Source: Mytilus californianus
Taxonomy: Eukaryota > Mollusca > Bivalvia > Mytilida > Mytilidae
Direction: 5' to 3'
Length of the DNA: 64,000 nt
Assembly: GCF_021869535.1 (NCBI RefSeq)
Contig: NW_026262581.1
Coordinates: 79,699,955-79,763,954, forward strand
Program-made: the position numbers and the translations under genes
The notes under the pieces: generated by a model
Told to the model about the DNA's origin: nothing
Databases searched by the model: none
The model's input: the letters and a program-made list of their open reading frames with translations, nothing else
In this document: positions 22,610 through 36,655 of the stretch, one piece after another
Numbering within the stretch: position 1 is the stretch's first letter
How the letters are laid out: every line of letters starts with the position of its first letter

Positions 22610-22985
22610 TTGTCTAGCCTGCGCGTAAAGCGAGCCATAGGGATTGCTTTTCCGGCGACAGCATCAACAATTATTAGATTTTCTGCTTAAGTTAGTTTGA
22701 TAGAAACTACTCTTGATAGACCATTGATTTTAAATATAAAATTGCATTATCATCTGTACATATCAGTTTGATGACTATTTTTAAGGCCCTGCCCATAGGT
22801 CATGGTCCAGTGACTTTGAATTAATTAGCAATTTTCAATGTTATGTTTTCTGCTTAAGTCAGTTTGATAAGAACTACTTTTGCGACTGAATTAATAAACC
22901 TTGTTGCTGTCCATCAGATTGTCTTTTTCTGAATTTTATGCCTACAGGCAAAACATATCTCTGTGTCAACAGTTTATGGTATTTG
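22610..22985. repeat. Repeat with internal ~170 bp duplication
   Basis: TTTTCTGCTTAAGTTAGTTT at 22677 recurs as TTTTCTGCTTAAGTCAGTTT near 22847 with similar flanks. The leader GTCTAGCCTGCGCGTAAAGC resembles other mussel tandem-core repeats. Confidence 0.7.
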
Positions 22986-23653
22986 GTATTGCATCCTTTT
23001 GAGACTTGAAAGATTACATTTTAAAAATGCAGGGGAGATAACCTAAATCCCATTCAATTTTCTAGCATAAAAAAAGTATTCTTGTTGGATACCCATAAAA
23101 CAATAAATGGTTTTGTGGTATGCTTTAAACAAACACTTTTACTGCAACAAAAGTACTATTGAATAATGTTATTAGAGAAACTAATTCTTTATACATGTAC
23201 TTCATTTATTTATAAATTCAATGAAATATGGTGGTGTTTTTTTTTATATTATTTCCTTTTGTAATAACATCTAATGTTATTTGTTTTTCTATAACTTTAT
23301 TTGTTGGTTCCATAGGTGACAACTGTTCAAACCTTTGAAAGAAGAAGGGCTCCACACTTGAAGTTTTCAGAGGGCCAAAATACAAATATTTGGAAGCTCT
23401 CAATGATATAAGGAAAATTGACACCTATTTGATTCATAAAATATTTGTTGTGTGATTACTTTTGTGTATTATAAACCATTCAGTATTATGTAAACTTGTG
23501 ACTTGTTTTTATTTCATTGTTTTGTTCTTTTTACCTTCATATATGTTTATATTTTTATATATGCTCAATTATTTTTTCTGTATTAAATCACTTTTCTGAT
23601 TTTTATTGTAGTATTTCAAATCAGTATTAGAGTGCACACACACACATGGCTAT

Positions 23654-23663
23654 AATAAATAAA
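23654..23663 (+). terminator. Candidate polyadenylation signals AATAAATAAA
   Basis: Two overlapping AATAAA hexamers lie about 2.4 kb after the stop codon of the CIMAP2/LEXM-like gene. Many other AT-rich hexamers exist, so use is uncertain. Confidence 0.3.
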
Positions 23664-24060
23664 GTTTGATACTCAATCCCTTCAACAAGAAGTAAAAAGA
23701 AATACTTAATTGTAACTAAATTTATTTATTTTCAGAAAAACAAGACAGCTGCATAGAAAATTTAGTTTTCTGAAGACTTGGAGAAGGTTTTAACCAGTAG
23801 ATTTTCAAGTGCTTTGTTAATATATAATACGAACTTTTAAAAGGAATAGAAAAGGGTGCTTTTCTTGCATTTGTGTCAATTGCAGAATTGAATAATTTTC
23901 TATACTGCAAAATTAATTTGATAAAATTATTGATTTGTAATTGATGAAAATTTATAAATATTTACATTCAAATAATGAGAAATTTGCATTTGTTATTACC
24001 ATTATATTTTCATGGCAATAAAGATCTAATCCTGGAACAAATTTTTTATTGAAATCTAAT

Positions 24061-27000
24061 AAAAAGAAATGTACTGTACTATCAATAATGGGAAAGATTT
24101 TGTCTAGGAGAAAACAATGGTATAAAACAGGATTTTCTTAGATTTTACAAGTTATATAATCACTGCCACACATAAGTTTAGAGTTTAACAATGACAGCTA
24201 CTGCCTGGACTTGTTAATCATATGTAGATTAGTTTGCTCTTTGTTCAAATCCTAACAGGAATTTATGTTAATTGCTTGTGCTTATTTAGTCGTGTGGTTA
24301 ATAATTGGATATAAGCATTGTTTCAGGAGGGAAAAAAAAGTTTCACCATTACTTTTACAATGGTACCTGTCACATCTGTAAAAAAGTCTGCTTCAGGGAT
24401 CATTTGTATTGGGGAAAATTCAGAAAACCAGGAATTAATCTGCTAACATCATAATATGCTGTTTTTCTTTCCATTTTGTGTGGAAAATATAAAAAAAGAA
24501 TGTCTTCCTGTCTTATCTGATGTTTTAATTTGTACCGTATTTATTTTTACTTAAATCTCACCTCTTAACGGACAATGTGATATAATTTTTCATTTCCCCT
24601 TTAATGTGGCATTGTGAAATGGACTATTCACCCCTTTGTAACTGGTTATGAATTAAATATCAGTATTTTGTATGTTTTATTTTTGTATAATGTATTTTAA
24701 TCATGTTATTTTCCCGGAGATGTACAAAGAATCTTATTTGTTCCATAGTATTTTATGGACAGTATTTTAAAAGCTGTGATAGTTTTAGTTAATCTGCTGT
24801 TTTATCTTCCATGCACAGTATTATTTGTTTATTTGTTTGCAATATGAATATATTAAGAATATATTTTTATCACTGTATATTTTATATTTTATTGTACTTT
24901 TCCGTTGCTTTTATATAAAATGTATAGAGGTTGTTATTTTATAAGAATGATAAAACTTATTTGTTTAAACAGGTATTAAGTAACAGTATTACAACTGTTT
25001 ATGCTAATTTGAATTTTCTATTTAAAGTTGTTTTTGTTCTTTACTTTTCCAGGACACTTCAAGTTATATCTTAAGTTTAGTCTTGAAATGTTTTAGAACA
25101 TATTACTGAATTCAAAGAATGACTTAAAATTTTCATTTGTATGAATTTTGAGATTTACATTAAATTAACATCCAGAGATCAGTTTTACTTTATATATATA
25201 TGTTGTTGTTTTTTCTCAAGAAAATCTTTGTTCTACAGCACTTTTTTTGGTAACATACCCATCTCAAGAGTGGTTTGAGGCAGGTTTGATCCCAAGCAAA
25301 GTCAAACCCAACTTTTATTATTATTATCTGCATTTCTGCCAAACATTCTGCATTTAGAAGTAAGGCCAAACACTTGTTGTCTAGTAGTCAGAATGATGGA
25401 TCCAGGAAGGGTTACTTGTCTACTTAACATTTAAGCTGTGTGTGAAATTACTGACTCATATGATGAGATAAGCGTTTTCTTCCTGAACAATCCTGTCATA
25501 TTTGCAGATTGGCATTATGAACACACTAATAATTTAATTTTGATAAGTCAGATACTAGTATTATCAATTGGGGCAATTCTAGAAACAATTGTCGAGGAGC
25601 TGTTACCATATGGCTTGATTTAATTTGTCTAGAGTTTACAAACATAATTAGAAAGTATAAGAGTAATAAATAAATTGACATCTGTACTTCTAAAACCTAA
25701 GAAAATAGAAATTTTTAAGTATCAAAGGTATTTGGAGCTATTTACTGATCAACATACCAAAATTTCAAGAGTTGTTATTACAATTCTTTTTACACCAGCT
25801 TGGGTTTTTTTTATTGGAAGGTGTAAAACTCTGCTTATTTCAAAGGTTTCTATTTTGGCAACCTAAGGGTATGTCATGTTCCGAAATGTAAGGAGAAATA
25901 CCATAACCTTTAATAAGCCAGCATTCCAACCTCACCAAATATCATAGATAATTGTGGTGGTAAAATAAGCTTTCCGTGGTGGATAAGCCTCCATACCATG
26001 TTAGCTTGCTGTTCGGTGTGAGCCAAATCCGTGTTGAAGGCCGTACCTATAATGGTTTACTTTTATAAATTGTAACTTGGATGGAGAGTTGTCTCATTGG
26101 CACTCATACCTCATCTTCCTATATCTACAGACCCTAAATCTAGGTCTTAATGTGTTCAACAAAAAATATCAAATATCCAGATTTTAGGTGTTTTATTTTT
26201 TTTATTTTGGGAGGGGGTACCTTATAATTATGTTTTTAAGTCAAAAAATATATTTTTCTGACTAGAAGGTGTGCAGTGTATGCACCCTCCTTAATCCAAC
26301 CTTGAATATGTGACAATAAATGACTGATATATATATATATGAAAAAGTTGCTTCTGTCCTCATTTCAAATGACTACTTGAAAAAGGAACTGAGCAGTTTC
26401 ACTGGTTATTTTGATATATAGCTTAATAAATGATTTTATAATGTTACAAATTTTGGAGAGTGACATAACTTGATTCATCTTCCCTATCGAATTTAAATAA
26501 ATATATTCTTACTTTCTTGTTTATCTTACATTCTAAGAGGAAATCCTAGTTTTCTGTAGGAATTTTAAACATGGTACATTAAGTGAAGTTCAAGTTTAAA
26601 ATTTCTGTATAAAAATTACTACTATTTTCATCATTTCAGTTCACTGGCTTTTATGTACTAAATTTTTGTTTTCAAAGTTTCAAGAAGAAGAAAAACAACA
26701 CAATCATATTACGTTGTGTAACATGCATCTAGGGGAGTGTAATAGCCAACCACCAAAAGCAGGTCAATATGATCTACATTTCACGTTTCACTGACTGTAT
26801 ATCAAGTTTAAATTCCGAGTAAAGGTCTTAGATACCATATGCGTTTAATGATTGTAAGGAATAATCTGTGTTAGTTTTAACAACCTTACACCAAAAATAG
26901 ACTGCATACCTATAACGTACGTTTTAGTGACGTAGGTTCCGTTCTTAATATACTACATGTAAGTAACCTGTAATCACACTCGTGACACTGCTTTGTGAAA

Positions 27001-28640
27001 GTATAAGTATAGTATATCCGTCCCCCACCTGCAGACTTTCGGTCAGAACTACATTAACCATAACTAAATACCTTCTATCATCTGTAAATTCGAAAAACTG
27101 CAATGACAGCACTCTTCATTCTGAAACTTTTATACTCCTCGCTTAAATTTCAAATAAAGATACGGATGATATCTTAATGAAAGAGCAAATGAAATATTAA
27201 TATTTTTATATATATATTCAAATATTTTATTGGGCAAAGCACATACAATATAGATCTTGAATGTGTTATATCTAATGTACAACATTTACACCATAACAAA
27301 TAATGTAAATATAAAAACTTAATCCACTAGTTCATTAAATATGACATTGAAACATCTCAGCATAGGCAATTTGAAAATTGTTGAAGGAGATATATACATG
27401 TATATATATGCACCATCATGGTTAACTAATGCTAAGATTTGTTTTTGGTATTTTTTTCAAAATTTATGTCGTTATTAAGGAAGTCGCAAAGTACTCCTGA
27501 ATTAACATATACTAGTAAAATTTTAAAAACGTTTAATGCACCAATAATAAGAACATTATTTCAAGAATACGGACATTGAATACATATATGCAGAGCGATT
27601 AAATTATTACATTCGAATGGACATCTTGTTCACAGCTGTTGTTCGTTTTTATATAAATCCGTTAAAAGTTAAACATAATAAATTTGTTACATATTAGTTT
27701 GCAAAATGTATGGGTAACCATGACCTCCAAACATAATAGAAAATGCAATGAATGAGAAATTCGAAAAAAAAAACAGATAAACGATTTCCTTTCTAAAATT
27801 AACAATCGGTTAACTCCAAATTTCTTGCTGTTATAGGTAATAAGTATTAATAACATATTTTGGGGGATTTGAAGAACTATTTTTTTCATAATAAAATACG
27901 AAACTGAAAAGGCAAACAGAGTTCTGATCGAGTAATTCGTTTTTGACCTTGAAAAGGGTTGACAATTAAGGTCAAAGTGTCTTGACTGTTTCAGTGTAAA
28001 TTAATAACAGCTAGAGAAAAAAGACACATGTGAAAACTGAATCCAAGATTATGATTATGTTTTGGTATTAAGCGACCCCGACGACAAAGACTTAAGTCCA
28101 CCAAATGTACGGTAAAACAGTCTGTTCTGGTTTATCTCCCTAAGTCGTAAGGTCTTCACCATTGGAAAACCCAAACTGTTACACCCCGACAGTCGTTACT
28201 ATGGTTCATCGATGTTCGTTCCGGTTGATTGTGTTTTCGACTATTCTGGAAAAAGTAATAGTTTTCTCGACTGTTAGTTTGGCAAAGCTGACGTGTGTGT
28301 TACTTTTCCAATGACGTGGTCAACACTTAATTCAGTTTTCTATTATTCTTATATGTGGTTTGCATATCTACAAATACTTGAATGGTGATTGGTCCGTCGG
28401 AATGTTTTCACTTGGTATACAGTACGGTAGACGTTCGTTACATACGTAAACACTACATGGGGTAAATCCGCCGTACAGTTTTAAATTATGGACATTGCTG
28501 CATATAGAATCGAGGTTGATAACTACAGAGTCAAAATACTTGCCTTCAAAAACGAAGTGCCGTAAAGTAAGCATTTTATGTTGTTAAAATACATAAATGT
28601 GTTTATGTAATGTAAATAACGTACAAATAATTTTTGTCAA
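24061..28640. other. AT-rich intergenic region, nothing convincing
   Basis: I see no supported exon. A short repeat B fragment lies at about 26005-26125, with TA microsatellites near 25190 and 26320. Open frames of 60-75 codons here are at the length expected by chance. Confidence 0.55.
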
Positions 28641-29440
28641 AGTTTGTTCTTTCAGCATTAAATGCTTACTTTTACGCCAATTTGATTCTTCGGGGACAAT
28701 CGATATGCATCAATTTTTCGTGAAATAACCTTATTATTATATATCAAAACTTTAAAGTGATGCATTTCAGTTTTGTAACTGATGTCATAATTGAAACGAT
28801 AGTGCAAATATCAGTTAAAATTGCACAACTTTTAAAAACTACATTCAAAATTTTTTTCCAACGAACGACACATTATCGTACCAAACGCACAGATAAAAAT
28901 TGACTAACAGTAAACAAGTTATAAAGATGGTTATTTTAGAAGAACAATCATTACAATTACAATGAAATGGGCATATGGGCTATATTCTGAAGACGAACAC
29001 TATCAATACATATACAAAATTATTTGTCTACATATTAAAAGCATTTTTATGGCAGTTCTGTGCTTTTAGATTGTCAACCTACGTGCGTTTTTAAAACAGT
29101 AATTACAGCTGGAGTTGAAATTGATATTTAACAATTTACATTGATGACTTAGCATATATACATCGTGTACGATACATTTTTGTATATAAAATGTACGATA
29201 CATTTTTGTATATCAAATGTATTCATAAATAAGCTATGGTTTCAATATTGTATATTGACCCTTCCGGAATTGAACTGTTGGCGGTCAAGTTTACCTCGTG
29301 CACTATGTCGATTTAGCCGCTGACTAATAAACTTTTACATAAAAGTCCTTTGTACTTTTATTAAGTGTGTGAGATAATCGGACCAAGTTTACATATTAAT
29401 AACCTCAAAAGAAACGTGTCTTATCCTATAAAGAATTTGG
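28640..29440 (+). repeat. Segmental duplication, copy 1 first part
   Basis: It matches 52670-52805 plus 54765-55290 in the same orientation. Landmarks are CTTTCAGCATTAAATGCT, CCAACGAACGACACATTATC, ATCGTGTACGATAC, GCACTATGTCGATTTAGCCG and TCCTATAAAGAATTTG. The match breaks off near 29440 and resumes at about 36735. Confidence 0.75.
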
Positions 29441-31860
29441 ATTGATTGATTGTTGGTTACTTAACATCCAGTGGCAAATATATAGAATTTGGAAAAAAAA
29501 TATATATATTTATTGTTTCATACAAGTGTGGACACAGATCAGTGTGGATAGTAGGATTGGATGTTTGACAGTGTTTTATATGACAAAAGGAGTTCTATGT
29601 TTTATGTTTTTTATGTATTAACTGTGTTGCACAATGACAACCAACATGAGCATTAGGGGTGTTGTTTATGTGATACTTAGTTTTTTATGTTTAACACGGG
29701 CATGGAAGAGATACTAATTGCATTAATTACCAAATGATCATGATAGAATATATATGTTCCACATCTTTGATTTTGGATACATTTTGTAGCTAGGAGAGGA
29801 ACACATAATAGGTTCATTTTTTTCTTAATGTGATTTTTTTATATGGGAGATGGTATCTGAGAACACGTATTTGCTTACTATTTGTATGGTTCTATTTATA
29901 TTACTTTGTGGGGGATTGTCAGTATCATAAGTAAAAGATTTCGGTTAAATGTGGAAATTGTTTCTCAGTTTAGAAGACATTTAATGTTTTTTAGTAATGA
30001 CAATGCCTGACATGATATTTGGGGCTAGATGAGCTAGAAAGTGAATTTCTGTGTTATTTTTTATTAATTCTTTGAAAATATCTCCTCCAAAGCTGGTCAA
30101 AGCAAAAAAAAAAGTTTTGACCAGTATGAAAATGATATCAACAAAAGAACCTTTGTGAGCATGCTTCAAAGACTCATAACTAACTACAGAAGTCATATGA
30201 TAAAATGTCAATTGGATATTATGAACATCTACTTAATATGTCTAAATATCTAAAAAGTTTAAGTATTCATTATGAAAAAGCTATTGCAAAAGTATTCTCT
30301 TTTCAGTTTTTTTTGTTATATGGATACAAATATAAGTGATACCAATACAGTAAGGCAGTTTTGTTATGGTATGAAAGTGTAGTAATTAACATTTACTGTT
30401 AATTCACACAAATTAAGAAATAAACAAATGAATGATAAATGTTGAACATGTACAATGAAATATATTTTAGAAATCAATTAGGCCAGATAGGCCTTATAAA
30501 TTTTGGTATTTTTCTTAACATACTGAATGACCATTTACACTCAGGACTGAGTCGCCAGTAGGCAGTACAGATGTAAAAAAATAAAAGTGTAACAAAAGAA
30601 CCTAGCATCATATTGCTAGTAGCGCCAGTAGCATTGTTTGGTGAATTTGTGCTTTTTTTTTTTAGTTTGGCTAATGGACAAAAAATGTTTGGTTCAAATC
30701 TAAATAAAATGCTTTTATCTCCCTATTACTTACATTGTACATAGAATGGATACTACTTTGACAATTTCTTGTACATGAGAGTTGTCTGTCAAATCTTTAT
30801 TTCACAAAGAATGAATAGCATAACAATGAACTGAGCTCAAAGCAAAGCACTTTAATAATACACTTAGACAATGAGCTCAATCCAGTGATATACTTTGTAC
30901 TACAGGTCCTTCATGAACATCCTACTGGCCAAAACCATATCTCACAAACATGCCATACTACATGGTTGGATCAGAAGTCCTGAAAAAGACATGAACTTTA
31001 TTAACATATTTTAAGTTTATACACCAGTTAAAACTTTAACAAATTTGTGGTAAAATCATTCAGTATCTAGCAACTATCAATCGCTTCATGCACAAATTGA
31101 TATAGGTTGAGTACCACTCTGTCAGAAATAAGAACATACCTCCACCTAATTTTAGTTAACTGATGAAGAAACATTCAAAACTATAAAATGTTATCTAATA
31201 GACTACATGGACTAGCTGCAATGAAATCCCAGTTTTCTAAAATGGTAGGTGGAACCTAAAACTCAAAAGATTTTAAACTATGCATTTTAAATATTGCAAA
31301 TATACATGCAATAATAATAATTCTCAAAAATTCGCTATATTTTTCCTTATTTTGTCTTTTGTTCGAGACTGTATATTGACCTCTAGATGTCTTTCAATTA
31401 CATCCAGTTTGGCATGGGTTGATGTTTGATTGTTGTACATGTTATATATCGACCTGGGATTTGTTTATATAAATTAGGCGTGAAATAATTTTGGTTAACT
31501 GAAATCCTTTAACTTACTTCCAAATTAATGTTAATACTGAGGGAAAAAATTACATTGCTAAATAACCACTTTAAAACACATGCAAACTTTTTGAGAGGAA
31601 GTCATAATGCATGTAACATCTACATGTATTAGATCTTTTTTTAAACCATTCTAAACTACTGATAAGTGATAAAGTTTGTTAACTGTTACTTACCTTCAAA
31701 AAGGGGGTTGCATTCACTTTACTACATATACATATAAATATAATCAGCAATACTGAGTGCAACACCTAGGATAAATAGAGGATTGTTTTGTAAGAATAGT
31801 TGCTGAAATAAGCAGGCAATATTCAAAGTAGAATAAAAAATATTACAGGACTGTGTTTTA
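29441..31860. other. Unassigned region within the 7.3 kb segment unique to duplication copy 1
   Basis: No gene or repeat that I can support. A minus-strand splice acceptor-like TTTTTCAG near 30985 and a donor-like site near 31693 exist, but no frame of useful length connects them. Confidence 0.5.
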
Positions 31861-32339
31861 AAGTAATAAGCATTGTGCAGGGCTCAGGTTACCATGCTAC
31901 TGGGGCGACAAAGTCGCTTTCTCAGTCGCCACTTCGCTTTGACCGACCTTCAAAAGCGAAATCTAGCCGCCCTGTTGTTTACGATACTCAAATTCAGTCG
32001 CTTTTGTCATCGGCAATATTCAACATTTACCAAGTCGATGAAACAGCAATTTTTCATTTGAAAGTAAAGAAATTCAAAGACATAAACGATTTATTTTCTT
32101 TAGGAGGTTAAAGCATTGATTTTAAGGTTGGTTAAAAGGTTGGTTGCATGTTATTTTCATAAAGACAATTTTTTATCACTTCTGGTACTTGTTACTCAAG
32201 CTTAGATCAAATTATTCTTTCGGCAAAATAAGCTTGTTACTTCATTAGTACGTGATGAAATTAAAGATTTCTTGCTGTTGTGCAATACACTGTGCTGTTG
32301 CGCAATACTTGGTAAATTTGTCGTCAAGACTATAAACAA

Positions 32340-33640
32340 ATAAAGTTCAATTAATTCCCAGTCCTATTAGAAATTTATAAAAATGTAAAGGGAGCTTGCA
32401 TCAATAGATATAAACAATTCACTTAAGTTTCATGAGAATTGCTGACAGCATTTTTGAGCTATTTCCGAAAACTGGAAAATCACCCCTTTTTTAATGAATA
32501 AAACCCCATCACTCAGAAATGTAAAATGTAAAATCTATAAAATTCTAAACGGAGCTTGTACATCAATATAGATATCAACAATTCACCAAAGTTTCATACA
32601 AACTGCTGAAAGCATTTTTGATTTTTGTCCGAAACTGGAAAATCCCCCCTTTTTTCATGAATAAAACTCTGTAACTCAGAAATGTAAAATATAAAATATA
32701 TAAAAATCGAAAGGGAACTCATGTCAATAGATATAAACAATTCACCACAATTTCTTGCAAGTTGGTGAAAGCTTTTATTGTCCCCCCTTTTTTTAATGAA
32801 TAAAACCCCATAACTCAGAAACGTAAAATCTAAAATTTATAAAACGAAAGGGAGCTCATTTCAATAGATATAAACAATTCACCAAAGTTTAATGCAAATT
32901 GGTTAAAGCGGTTTTGAGTTAATGTCTGACATGTTGACGACGGACAATGGTATACCATAGTACGTCCCGTAAACGGGCGTATAAAAATGACAGGGTGTCA
33001 TACCACACCAAAACCTTCTGAAGGAAACACTAAGTTGGCAAACAAATTTTTTTTTTCATTGACAACCCTGTGTAACCTTGCAGCAGTATCGAGTCTACAT
33101 GCATTACCTTGTATATTTCATGTACATTGAACTTAAAAATATGTGGTCATTGTCAAAGTTAGTTGTGTCAGTTATAATTTACACATTTACTGAAACATGC
33201 CAGAGAAGTGCATGTACAAACTTTTGAATTTGATCTGCAAACTGGGAAAGCTATCCTTTTTTATGAATAAAATTCCACAATTTATTAAATTGAAAGGGAG
33301 CTTGCATCAATAGATATATATAAACAATTAACCAAAGTTTCATGACAAATGACAACTGCTTAAAGCATTTTCAAGTTAATGTCCGAAAACATGGAAATCC
33401 CCCTTTTTGAATGAATAAAACCCCTTACATTGTAGCTGGATAATGTAAATTCTAAAATTCCAAAACAATCTAAAGGGAGCTCACATCAATACATGAATAC
33501 AATCCCATATAACTCTGAAACCTAAAATTTATAAAATAATCAATTCACAACAGTTTCATGCAAATTGGTGAAAGCGTTGAAGAGTTGGTGAACAAAGCAT
33601 TTTTAGAGTTAATGGGCCAACACCCTCTGAAGGAAACACT
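32340..33640 (+). repeat. Interrupted tandem array of ~150 bp units
   Basis: About six units share GAATAAAACCCCATAACTC, AAAGGGAGCTCATNTCAATA, GATATAAACAATTCACCAAA and GAAAGCATTTTTGAG. The first block closes with ATGTTGACGACGGACAATGG and CGTCCCGTAAACGGGCGTAT near 32930-32985. A diverged second block follows at 33225-33640. Confidence 0.85.
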
Positions 33641-33675
33641 ATAAGGGAGCTTCCTTTCCATTTTGATGGGGGGAA

Positions 33676-33691
33676 AGGGGGGGGGGGGGGC
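33676..33691. repeat. Poly(G) tract
   Basis: A run of about 16 G that precedes T-rich pseudo-repeats (CTGCCTTTTTTTTCA, about 33710-33840). A second G-rich tract is at 35107-35135. Confidence 0.85.
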
Positions 33692-34372
33692 TAGGATGAA
33701 AAATTTTGTCCTGCATTTTTTTTTTCAGTTCGAGATGTAATCTGTCCTGCCTTTTTTTCTATTAGTTTATCCCGACTTGTTTTTACATAAATTGTCATCC
33801 TGCCTTTTTTTTCATATTGTCTCATCCTGCCTTTTTTTTCAAATTTCATCCTAGACCCCCACCCCCTAAAAATCAAATGGTAGCACTAGCTCCCTAAGTT
33901 AGCAAACAAATTATTTTATTTCTACATTGACAAACCTGTATAACCTTGGCGCAGTATTAAGTTCATGTATTATCCCGCATATTATTACATGTACATTGAA
34001 CTAAAACAAATTGTGGTCATTGTCAAAATTATAATTTACAGATTACTTTTCCATTGCTTTCAATTTAAGATTAGGGCATTTTTGTCATTGGAATTGAGTT
34101 TTGTTATCGGAGATTACTCTAATCTCCAACGACTGTTTTGCGACACCAGCTAGGGCAGTGGGACTTCAGCTGGTCCCATATCAGATAGATGATATTTGCC
34201 CGTCCAAAGCGGATGTGCTGCTTCGTTGCTTCTGGAGGCGACTGGATCCATATAAATCAAGCCTCAATTTATTCATTTTTCTCTTCATTTAAGTAAGTTT
34301 GATGAACCTGCCACCCGTTATCTTCTCATATTTGGACAGTTTTCACACTGACCCATCAATACTGGCATTTTA

Positions 34373-34665
34373 GAGGGTATGAATGCCCTTTACTGTCAGG
34401 CGTTAAACGGTCAATACGGCTACCGTTAGCGTCAAATATGTTAACATTTTACCATGATTCGTCAACATATCCTTATCGTGATTCATCAGAGGTCTCAAAT
34501 AATTATCGTTACCGTTATTTTTGGGAAAAAATAACGTGAATCATCAAAATCTGTCGATTTTTTTATCGTCTTGAAGAAAGTCTTCATTTTATCGTCATGC
34601 ACCAAAAATTACCGTTAACGTCATTTGGCAAGATTTATTACCGTTATTCATCATGAAGGTACCCT
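34373..34665. mobile_element. Miniature inverted-repeat element, copy 2
   Basis: GAGGGTA at 34373 and TACCCTC at 34665 are inverted ends, and the interior matches 6184-6710 in direct orientation (CCCTTTACTGTCAGGCGT, CCGTTAGCGTCAAAT, GGTCTCAAATAATTATCGTT). It is shorter than the other copy and non-coding. Confidence 0.75.
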
Positions 34666-36050
34666 CATTTTAACTTTCACTTTATAAGAATGTCACATGA
34701 CCAACATTATGGGAACTGATTTATGCAAATGACCCTTATCGAGCCTCAATTAGTTCATTTTTCTCTTCATTTAAGTTAGTTTAATAGACCTGCCACCCCC
34801 TATTTTCTCATATTTGGACAGTTGTCACATCAATACTGGCAATTTTACTTTTAACTTTAAAAGATTGTGACATGACCAACAGAAAAAGTAATTTACAATG
34901 CATTATGAGAGCTGATTTATGAAAATGACCCTTATTCAATAGGAAAACATAATCTAACACCTCTTTCATTTATGATGCAAATAAGCTGCATGGCCGAGCG
35001 TGTTCAATTTGAAAATAGAGTTAAAATGCCGGAATCGCAAAAACAGATGTTGGACATCAGAGTAATCTCAGACTATGAGTATGAGTTTTGGGCAATTTGT
35101 AGGTGGGGTTGGGGGGGGGGGGGGGTGGGGGAGGGTTCAAGGGAAGCAAATGCTCTCTAAATAATGCATGTTTCAAAAATTGGGGAAAAATTACACAGAG
35201 AATTGAGTCATTTTTATATTCATTAAATAATAACTAATGTAGACTTACCTTCTAATTCTATAAAAAAAAATTCACAACTACTGAACAGGAACAATCATGG
35301 TACTTTTTTGTCTGTGAAACTACACTATGACATCTGATCTGCAAAACCTACAAACAGACACAGAAATATCATCAAATAGAGAAATATAAGATTGATTGCA
35401 CCTTGTATGGACAGTTCCGACACGTGTTACATGGGGAGCCCGTTTGTTTACAAATAATAATGATCACGCACTGACCGTCACAAATTTTTATCCTCCGCCA
35501 TCTATTCATTACACAATATTACTGTACTTACACAATTCACAAATGCATAACCCATTTATTTTGCGGACATGCAATGGGAATGTGCACGGTTATCAAAAAC
35601 TACAAAAAAAATGCATGTACAGTTAAAGAAGTTATTTCATCAAAAAGATAAGATTTTCGCTCATTACACAAATCGACTGGGTGTCATCGCCATCGGGGAT
35701 AATTGATAAATGGGATTAAATTGACCGCCAAGAAGGTGTAGAGAACCACCTTGGAGAACCTTAACATTAATAAGTAATACTCACCAAAATTTCTCTATAA
35801 TTAACGCTATTTTCTGTTGGAAAATTTCAGAAAGATGCTGATAAACTTATTTTGTGACACAGATTATTTTCTTGTTTTGGCGCGAAATATATTCTTACTC
35901 CTAATGCTTGACGTAACAAAATTTGTATAGAATTATATTTAACTAAAGCTCAGCGTAAATATGCAGAAGCATGACAATACATTAATGATAAAATGTGTAA
36001 ATATTTCTGTAAAAGAATATAATTTTACTTTACCAGTATACTTCACTTAG
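34666..36050. other. Unassigned region with a G-rich tract
   Basis: No gene is supported. A 62-codon frame at 34972-35160 begins with protein-like residues but runs into the G-rich low-complexity tract. A minus-strand GTAAGT is present near 35250 without a convincing exon. Confidence 0.5.
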
Positions 36051-36129
36051 AATTACATTTGAGCGCAAGGAAATCTCTATGTGAATCGGCTGAAGGAAGG
36101 CCGGGGTCGAAGTTCAACATATCAACGGA

Positions 36130-36655
36130 AATTTTTGCGTGTGCTTGCGTTGCTTTAGATCGAGGCCACAGCTTTTCAACCAATCGGGGAATGTTTACTT
36201 GGGGCATACATCTATTTTTACTGCAGGTTTCGACATGTTTAAATCGGGATTATAGAAAAATGGAATGTTGTTGGTAGATACAAAACAGAAAATGATGAAC
36301 ACTTTTAGCAAAAGATAAATTGGATCGGGGGTCTGTGAATTCACATTATTTGTACAACTCTCCTTACTCTTGGGAAGCGTGTGCTTTACATCGAGGCTTG
36401 CGTTGCTTTACATCGAGGCTTACATTGCTTTACATCGACGCCATAGTAGTTCAACCAATCGGGGAATGTTTATTTGGGGCATACATCTATTTTTACTGCA
36501 GGTTTTGGCATATTTTAATCGAAATTAGAGAAAAATGGAATGATGTTAGGAGATATAAAACAGAAAATGATAAATATTTTTAGCAAAAGATGAATTGGAT
36601 CGGGGTTCTGTGTATTCACATTATTTGTACAACTCTCCTTACTGATGGCAAAAAA
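36130..36655 (+). repeat. Tandem duplication, two ~275 bp units
   Basis: CAATCGGGGAATGTTTA occurs at 36181 and 36456, followed in both by GGGGCATACATCTATTTTTA, a CTGCAGGTTT block, TTAGCAAAAGAT(A/G)AATTGG and CTCTCCTTACT. The units differ at a fair number of positions, so the duplication is not recent. Confidence 0.9.

Larger units (their letters stand above)
21270..24060 (+). other. Probable 3' UTR and downstream flank of the CIMAP2/LEXM-like gene
   Basis: AT-rich with no supported coding sequence. The transcript end cannot be fixed. Candidate AATAAA signals are at 23654-23663 and 24018-24023. A repeat at 22610-22985 suggests the UTR may end earlier. Confidence 0.45.

Noticed and set aside
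31873-32111. Overlapping frames near a CAGGGCTCAGGTTAC start that might be a hAT end
   Set aside because: I could not find a matching inverted end downstream, and the frames have no recognisable domain.
34972-35160. 62-codon frame with a plausible start
   Set aside because: It enters a G-rich low-complexity tract and has no conserved feature.
30940-35470. Possible minus-strand gene from splice-like sites near 35250, 31693 and 30985
   Set aside because: The sites match donors and an acceptor, but the connecting frames contain early stops and no protein-like sequence. A non-coding transcript cannot be excluded.
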